In this document: piece by piece, positions 59,201-64,000 of the stretch | Position numbering within the stretch: the stretch's first letter is position 1 | Layout of the letters: every line of letters starts with the position of its first letter | NCBI RefSeq assembly: GCF_026262625.1 | Contig: NZ_SHNN01000005.1 | Span: forward strand, 222,985 to 286,984 | From: Candidatus Litorirhabdus singularis | GTDB taxonomy: Bacteria > Pseudomonadota > Gammaproteobacteria > Pseudomonadales > Halieaceae | Length of the DNA: 64,000 nt | Reading direction: 5' to 3' | The notes under the pieces: generated by a model | The model's database searches: none | Told to the model about the DNA's origin: nothing | Seen by the model: the letters and a program-made list of their open reading frames with translations, nothing else | Program-made: the position numbers and the translations under genes

Positions 59201-62200
59201 TGACAGGGGGTGAACTTTCTGCCTGGAGCTCTGGTACCTATGATGGCATGAGCAATACTGGGGAGGCTGCTCGTATTGGAGGGTATTCAGAGGTTGACGA
59301 TCAATGGGATTTTGATGGAGAAATTGATGAAGTGCGCGTTTCCAATACGGTACGTTCAGCTGACTGGGTAGAGGCCTCTTGGCTATCGCAGCGCAGCGGC
59401 GCCAGCTTTGTTAGTTTTGGTGCCGTAGAGCGTTCGCAGGATGCTGGTGGTATTGCCACGGGTACGGGTGCCATCACAGTGACGATAGCCACCGAAAATG
59501 ATGCCCCACTGCTAAGCGGGCTGGACGCTACGCCGACTTATGTAGAGGGACTTACTCCGGTAATTCTGGATAGTACCGTCTCTATCGCAGATATAGAGCT
59601 CGATACCCTCAACAATGGTGATGGCGATTATAGCGGCGCCTCACTCACTTTGAGCCGGGCGGTGACAGTCAGCGGCGACGATGTGTTCAGTTTTGTGGCA
59701 GGCAATGATATCAGTCAGTTGGGCAACGACTTGCTGAAGAATGGAAACGTTATCGCCAGCTTCGACGTCAGCACGCCAGGACAGTTACTGCTTACCTTCA
59801 CTAATGCCAATGGCGAAATTCCTACCACAGCTGATGTCAACGCCATTGCAGGGCAGATTGCCTACAGCAACAGCAGTGATGTGCCGCCGGCAAGTGTGCA
59901 GGTTGACTGGACCTTCAGTGATGGCAATGTTTTGGCGCAAGGCAGTGGGGGTGCGTTGCAGGACTCGGGTAGCATAACCGTTCAGATTACAGCCCAGAAT
60001 GATGCTCCTGTATTTACCTCATTGGACGATAATCCGACCTTTCGGGAACTCCCGCCACCATTTGTTTCGTTTCTTGTTCAGTTTGATGTTGATGTCAGTA
60101 TCAGCGATCCGGAGCTGGATGCACTCAATGGCGGCTTGGGTAACTATGCTGGCGCGACTTTGACAATCGCGCGTGACGGCGGCAGGAATCCGGATGACTA
60201 TTTCTTCATTTTGACTGACAACGGCATTACCTTTGATGGAGCCAACCTCAATAAGGGTGGCTCCGCGCTGGCGAGTTTTGACCGCAGCGTGCCCGGCCAG
60301 CTGACTATTACCTTTAATACAGCGACCACGGCCGAGGTCAACGACGTCTTGCGGCAGACGCTTTACGGCAATAGCAATGAGCTGGCGCCTGCTTCAGTCG
60401 ACATGGAACTAACCTTCAACGATGGCAATATTCTTGCCCAAGGCCAGGGCAGTGACGCCAGTACCAGCGGCATCGTCACAGTCAATATTCAGAACTATAA
60501 CGAGCTCCCGGTATTTGGCGGTCTTGACGCATTGCCTGGGTTTATAGAGGACACCAGTGCGATTGTGATGGACAGCAATGTGTCCATAAGCGATGTCGAG
60601 TTGGATGTGGCTAATAATGGCAACGGCGACTACAACGGCGCCAGCCTGAAGCTGGTGCGCGCAGTAGCAGCCAATAGCGATGACGTGTTTGGTTTTGTCG
60701 ATGGTAATGGCATAACACTGGACAGCGGCAACCTTGTCAAGAATGGGCAGGTAATAGCCAGCTTCGATACCAGTGTTGCCGGCGAGTTAACCATCACCTA
60801 CACCAATGGCAATGGCGAGACTCCCACTACCGCCGATGCCACTGCGATAGCGCGCCAATTGACTTATAGTAACAGCAGCGACTTGCCACCGGCCGGAGTC
60901 CAGATAGACTGGGAATTTAACGACGGGGTTGCTCCTGGCTGGGGTTTCGCGGGTGTGAGTGCAGTTAACGGCAGCGTCAATATTGCCATTACTTCGATTA
61001 ACGAAGATCCGACGCTGAATGGACTTGATGCGACGCCTACTTTCATAGAAGACCAGGCGGCAGTGGTGCTCGATAGCAGCCTCGCAATAGCAGACCCGGA
61101 GCTGGATAGCCTCAATGGAGGTAGCGGTGATTACAATGGCGCCACCCTCACTCTGGTGCGCGATTTGGCGGCCAATCCAGACGACATTTTCGGCTTTAAC
61201 GCCGGCAGTGGTATCAGCCTTATAGGTAGTAGCTTGGTTAAGAACGGGCAGAGTATTGCCAGCTTCGATACCAGTGTTGCCGGTCAGTTGAGCATCACCT
61301 ATACCAATGCCAATGGCGAGACGCCTACTACGGCAGATATTAATGCGATCGCGCAGCAGCTGACCTACAGTAATAGTAGCGATTTGCCGCCGACGCACGT
61401 GCATATTAATTGGACGTTTAGTGATGGCAATGTAACTGGCCAAGGTGTCGGTGGGGTTTTAACCGCAAACAGTTCAATGACAGTAGCGCTGGTCGGGATT
61501 AATGAAACGCCAGGATTCACCAATCTGAATGCGACGCCAACTTTTTCCGAGGGCGGTGTCGCCGTAGTGCTTGACCCGGATGTAGTGCTGGTAGATAAGG
61601 AGCTGGATGGGCGCAATGGGGGCAGCGGTAATTACAGTGGTGCGGTTCTTAGTCTTGTACGTACCGGCGGTGCCAATGCAGAGGATATTTTTGGATTTAA
61701 TAACGGTAATGGCATTAGTCTGGTTGGATCGAGCCTGCTAAAGAATGGCGAAGTGATTGCCAGTTTTGATACCAGCGTTGCAGGACGTGTGGATATCACG
61801 TTCACCAGGTCTAATGGCGAGATACCGAATACGGCCGATGCAGTTGCTATTGCGCGTCAGATTACCTATAGCAACAGTAGTGAAGCGCCGGAGACCTCGG
61901 TCTCGATCGACTGGACACTGGACGACGGTGGCGCACCCGCCTGGATGCATCAGGATTGGGAAGAAAGGGTCGAGATCTCATTGGACAACCTGGCCAGCTC
62001 CGAAGAGCTGAACGATTTCCCCGTGTTGATCAAGTTGAACGGTCTGGATATCGATTTTGACACGATAGCAGCCAATGGAGCAGATCTTCGCTTCACCGAT
62101 GTCGACGGTGAGGTATTGTCATACGAAATAGATAGCTGGGATGATGTCGCTGAAACTGGCGCGGTTTGGGTGAAAGTAACCCATCTTGAACAGAATAGTG

Positions 62201-64000
62201 ATAGCAATTTCATTTATATGTATCACAACAATCCAGACGCGGCAGATGACCAGGATGCGGCGCAAGTCTGGACGGACAGTTTAGGTGTATGGCACCTTGA
62301 TGAAGACCCAGGCCCAGGTCTGGCAGATCAAATACTGGACTCCGCGGGCACGGCGAACCATGGTACGGCAGGCGCGTCCCACGGCACTGACGACAGCGTT
62401 GGTGGCAACGTGGGCGACGCGATAAAGTTCGACGCGATCGGTGATCATATAGGTGTAGGCGCCACTGATCTCGGTAGTAGCTTCACGATTGAGGCATGGA
62501 TAAAGCCAGATTCAGCTCATGCAGGGTCTATGACAATTATTGCCAATACGCCCATTGGCTCCGATATGAATGGTTTTAGATTTTTCTTCAGGGGTGATGC
62601 TGGAAACCCTGATGACGGGCAGTTGCGTTTTGAGACCGGTAACACCCTAACCAGTAACACAGGTACCTCACTTGCAGGGGTTATCGATTTTGACCAGTGG
62701 AACCATGTTGCGGTTGAAGTGGATCGCGATGCGGGTTGGGTACGTATCTATCACAACGGCGTCGACGTCACAGATAGCAATACTGTATTGACTGGTTTCT
62801 CGACTAACAGCGATTTTGATATCGGTCAAATGGAGGGAGGAGGGTTTGATTTTTCCGGTTCTATTGATGAGCTGCGGATTGCCAATGTAGCTCGCTCAGC
62901 AGATTGGATCGAAGCCTCATACTTGTCTCAAAGCAGCGGCTTTGCCTTTGCCAGTCTTGGTAGCGCGCTCAGTTACACTGATTTTGCCGACAATAAGTCG
63001 GTGACGCAGGCCAACTCGGTCATTATCGCTGGAGTTAATGACCAGCCGGGTATGGTTGGCCTTGACGCATCGCCAAACTTTACCGAAGACCAGCCTGCGA
63101 TAGTGATGGATTCCAGTGTCACAATTACAGATCTTGAACTCGATAGCCTTAATGGCGGTAATGGTGACTACACTGGCGCGAGCCTGACGCTGGCGCGTAA
63201 TATCACCGCTAACCCAGACGATGTGTTTGGCTTTGTCGATGACAATGGTATTAGCCTGTCTGGCAGCAATCTGCTCAAGGGCGGCGATATCATTGCCAGC
63301 TTTGATACCAGTGTGGCGGGCGAGCTAACGATTACCTTCACCAACCCGACGAGTGCCGTGGCGACCACCGCCGATGTGAACGCGATTGCCCAGCAGCTCA
63401 CTTACAGCAACACTAATGATCAGCCGCCGGTGAGTGTGCAGATCGACTGGGACCTGAGTGACGGCAACGTTACCGATCAGGGCTCCGGTGGCCCCTTGGG
63501 TGCGAGTGGTTCGATTACAATAGGAATAACTTCGGCCAATGAAAACCCAACTTTCAGTGGATTAGATGGGGCCCCGACCTTTATTGAGGACCAGGCTGCT
63601 GTCATCCTGGATAGCGATGTTACGATTGCTGACCCGGAACTCGATAGCCTTAATGGCGGTAATGGTGACTATACTGGCGCGAGCCTTACACTGGCCCGCA
63701 ACCTGGCAGCGAATCCCGAAGACGTGTTTGGCTTCGCAACGGGTAATGGCATCAGCCTCAGCGGCGGCAACCTGCTCAAGGGCGGCGATATCATTGCCAG
63801 CTTTGATACCAGCGTGGCGGGTGAGCTAACGATTACTTTCGCCAGTCCCGCTACTGCCGTGGCGACTACTGCGGATGTGAACGCGATTGCGCAACAACTG
63901 ACGTACAGCAACACCAACGACCTGCCGCCAGCCAGTGTGCAGATCAACTGGGATCTGAGCGATGGCAACGGTACGGCGCAAGGCACCGGTGGCGCACTGG
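56227..64000 (+). CDS. Giant LEPR-XLL / DUF4347 / repeat surface protein (3' end beyond window)
   Basis: Open from ATG 56227 (GGAG 5 bases upstream) through the window end without a stop: at least 2591 codons. Order: LEPRLLFSAD N-terminal motif (residues 18-27); DUF4347 domain (about 66-235, YGCDLAAS and GADVAASTDRTGA); then ten repeats of about 167 residues, starting near 243, 408, 578, 1093, 1260, 1428, 1594, 1761, 2273 and 2439, each with ELDSLNGGNGDYTGASL-type and IASFDTSVAGELTITF-type blocks. Repeats 3 and 8 each contain a DUF2341 plus LamG-like insertion. There is no Sec signal, which fits LEPR-XLL exoproteins. A surface adhesin or cadherin-like matrix protein is likely, and the three upstream genes probably handle it. 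Confidence 0.88.
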   Translation, partial: MKRKPVLNNENRFQLELLEPRLLFSADWGGVFAPDVNEDPDYNDGGIDSLPKVLPLAIAQQQAEPRHELVIVDTQTPDHELMLSDIYAQQSSGRTLDVLLLDSERDGIEQISEALAGYDSLDAIHIVSHAEDGAVQLGDGWLDAATLNAAGDAIGNWSHALDEGADLLFYGCDLAASDTGVSLLQSLAGMTGADVAASTDRTGASELGGDWIFEYVSGDVETELAFSSVLQARFDNVLAPNSNPYLVGLNASHNYTEGDGPLVLDSSLTIGDVELNALDGGNGNYAGLVVTLARAGGPNAEDVFGFNNGGGETVSGNELLRNGNRVGYWDTGVPGQLTMTFTDDNGSFVGSDHFSHYFERITYQNAGSLPTGGIAIEWTVTDGNTGSQGTGGVGSVTGSVSITTLGFNDAPTLGNAESVVTLIENTGGVALYAAVEVIDAELDSYDAGVGNYAGAQFSIARSGAPNAEDLFSFSDGNGISLVGNELHKAGSAIASFDTSVAGSLMITYTDANGQNPTAADVDAIQRQIIYDTANDMPQSSVLLDWSLTDGNAGTEQGNGGAGVTVGSTTVAIIPRNDAPVFNNLDDTPIYAEGGTRVLLDTDVSITDAETDTLNGGNGDYDRAVLTLARSGASNAEDVFGFVDGPGITLSGSNLIKNLKVIGTFDTTAPGQLTVTFTSANGEIATTADVTTVARQITYLNTSEAAATSVQIDWSMQDAVDNSWWHHDWSERVELTFDNLASFEDLEDFPVLLRLTGSDVDFDLIRNGGADIRFVDGDGTLLEYEIESWNDTTETATVWVRVPTIDQLSNTDSITMYFGNPSAGSVSVPANVWATDYVGVWHLGETVTDEQVGGVHVDSASGFNGTQHNNDDTLGQIGTGQAFDDKADVITVGDYDALTFTDGLNDKAFSMSAWISPEQDDGVIFGKLNGEYEYELFIENEDLAIALYDTAGDYIGIYTTDKLPLGSWQYVTATYDGSGAMAGLKLYIDGTELTGGELSAWSSGTYDGMSNTGEAARIGGYSEVDDQWDFDGEIDEVRVSNTVRSADWVEASWLSQRSGASFVSFGAVERSQDAGGIATGTGAITVTIATENDAPLLSGLDATPTYVEGLTPVILDSTVSIADIELDTLNNGDGDYSGASLTLSRAVTVSGDDVFSFVAGNDISQLGNDLLKNGNVIASFDVSTPGQLLLTFTNANGEIPTTADVNAIAGQIAYSNSSDVPPASVQVDWTFSDGNVLAQGSGGALQDSGSITVQITAQNDAPVFTSLDDNPTFRELPPPFVSFLVQFDVDVSISDPELDALNGGLGNYAGATLTIARDGGRNPDDYFFILTDNGITFDGANLNKGGSALASFDRSVPGQLTITFNTATTAEVNDVLRQTLYGNSNELAPASVDMELTFNDGNILAQGQGSDASTSGIVTVNIQNYNELPVFGGLDALPGFIEDTSAIVMDSNVSISDVELDVANNGNGDYNGASLKLVRAVAANSDDVFGFVDGNGITLDSGNLVKNGQVIASFDTSVAGELTITYTNGNGETPTTADATAIARQLTYSNSSDLPPAGVQIDWEFNDGVAPGWGFAGVSAVNGSVNIAITSINEDPTLNGLDATPTFIEDQAAVVLDSSLAIADPELDSLNGGSGDYNGATLTLVRDLAANPDDIFGFNAGSGISLIGSSLVKNGQSIASFDTSVAGQLSITYTNANGETPTTADINAIAQQLTYSNSSDLPPTHVHINWTFSDGNVTGQGVGGVLTANSSMTVALVGINETPGFTNLNATPTFSEGGVAVVLDPDVVLVDKELDGRNGGSGNYSGAVLSLVRTGGANAEDIFGFNNGNGISLVGSSLLKNGEVIASFDTSVAGRVDITFTRSNGEIPNTADAVAIARQITYSNSSEAPETSVSIDWTLDDGGAPAWMHQDWEERVEISLDNLASSEELNDFPVLIKLNGLDIDFDTIAANGADLRFTDVDGEVLSYEIDSWDDVAETGAVWVKVTHLEQNSDSNFIYMYHNNPDAADDQDAAQVWTDSLGVWHLDEDPGPGLADQILDSAGTANHGTAGASHGTDDSVGGNVGDAIKFDAIGDHIGVGATDLGSSFTIEAWIKPDSAHAGSMTIIANTPIGSDMNGFRFFFRGDAGNPDDGQLRFETGNTLTSNTGTSLAGVIDFDQWNHVAVEVDRDAGWVRIYHNGVDVTDSNTVLTGFSTNSDFDIGQMEGGGFDFSGSIDELRIANVARSADWIEASYLSQSSGFAFASLGSALSYTDFADNKSVTQANSVIIAGVNDQPGMVGLDASPNFTEDQPAIVMDSSVTITDLELDSLNGGNGDYTGASLTLARNITANPDDVFGFVDDNGISLSGSNLLKGGDIIASFDTSVAGELTITFTNPTSAVATTADVNAIAQQLTYSNTNDQPPVSVQIDWDLSDGNVTDQGSGGPLGASGSITIGITSANENPTFSGLDGAPTFIEDQAAVILDSDVTIADPELDSLNGGNGDYTGASLTLARNLAANPEDVFGFATGNGISLSGGNLLKGGDIIASFDTSVAGELTITFASPATAVATTADVNAIAQQLTYSNTNDLPPASVQINWDLSDGNGTAQGTGGAL
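56955..64000 (+). repeat. About 167-codon repeat series in the giant protein
   Basis: Ten units spaced 165-170 codons, except units 3 and 8, which are about 515 and 512 codons because each holds an extra module of about 346 codons (DUF2341 then LamG; 58396-59400 and 61945-62950). Units 9 and 10 are nearly identical at DNA level over long stretches (for example from 63136 and 63637, exactly 501 bases apart), so duplication is recent or being homogenised. Confidence 0.85.

Noticed and set aside
1..64000. CRISPR arrays, rRNA, tRNA, transposases, prophage genes and an integron integrase
   Set aside because: None was recognised on either strand; the regular repeats at the right end are within one protein-coding frame.

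Overview
The window looks like chromosomal DNA of a marine-type gammaproteobacterium. This is inferred from mid-range GC, a B12-controlled BtuB-like receptor, VF530/DUF1244/TIGR02450-type small proteins, a VPLPA-CTERM protein, and a steroid side-chain degradation set of the kind found in Spongiibacteraceae and relatives. No rRNA, tRNA, CRISPR array, integrase or transposase was recognised.

Layout. (1) 1-2.2 kb: the 3' part of a cobalamin riboswitch, then a TonB-dependent receptor (btuB-like) with a terminator. (2) 2.3-6.0 kb, with relics to about 8.1 kb and perhaps 13 kb: a run of single-gene, same-strand cassettes separated by attC-type sites (left cores ending YAAC, right cores GTTRRRY). 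No integrase gene is seen beside it, so it is best described as an integron-cassette array lacking its integrase (CALIN-like). Cassette genes include two related membrane-anchored proteins, an NTF2-like secreted protein, two small membrane proteins, an ABM-family monooxygenase and a decayed GFA-family gene. (3) 8-20 kb: mostly short, independently spaced plus-strand genes (beta-lactamase-like hydrolase, HD hydrolase, VF530, RRM, YkgJ, GFA, VOC, GNAT and others) with several broken genes, plus a SulP transporter on the minus strand. (4) 20-40 kb: a steroid/bile-acid-like side-chain catabolic region: ChsH2-, ChsH1- and Ltp2-like genes, SDRs, a paired acyl-CoA dehydrogenase set encoded divergently around a TetR regulator, a second DUF35/Ltp2-like pair, an MFS transporter, a FadA5-like thiolase, a MaoC hydratase, luciferase-like oxidoreductases and a universal stress protein. 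A shared palindromic motif lies upstream of the TetR gene and of the thiolase-side SDR. (5) 40-50 kb: an alkaline-phosphatase-superfamily enzyme, a VPLPA-CTERM exported protein behind a near-consensus sigma-54 promoter, a PQQ dehydrogenase with an inserted haem c domain, and a selenoprotein of the redoxin family. The selenoprotein is read through an in-frame UGA followed by a bacterial SECIS-like hairpin. (6) 50.9-64 kb: a four-gene operon-like block: a GAF-HlyD fusion, a PqqD-M50-HlyD fusion, a HlyD-SPOR fusion, and a giant LEPR-XLL/DUF4347 repeat protein that is still open at the window end (at least 2591 codons). It also has a candidate sigma-54 promoter.

The strongest leads are the UGA-decoded redoxin, the GAF/PqqD-M50/SPOR HlyD export-or-anchoring set with its giant substrate-like neighbour, and the cassette array with its eroded edge.
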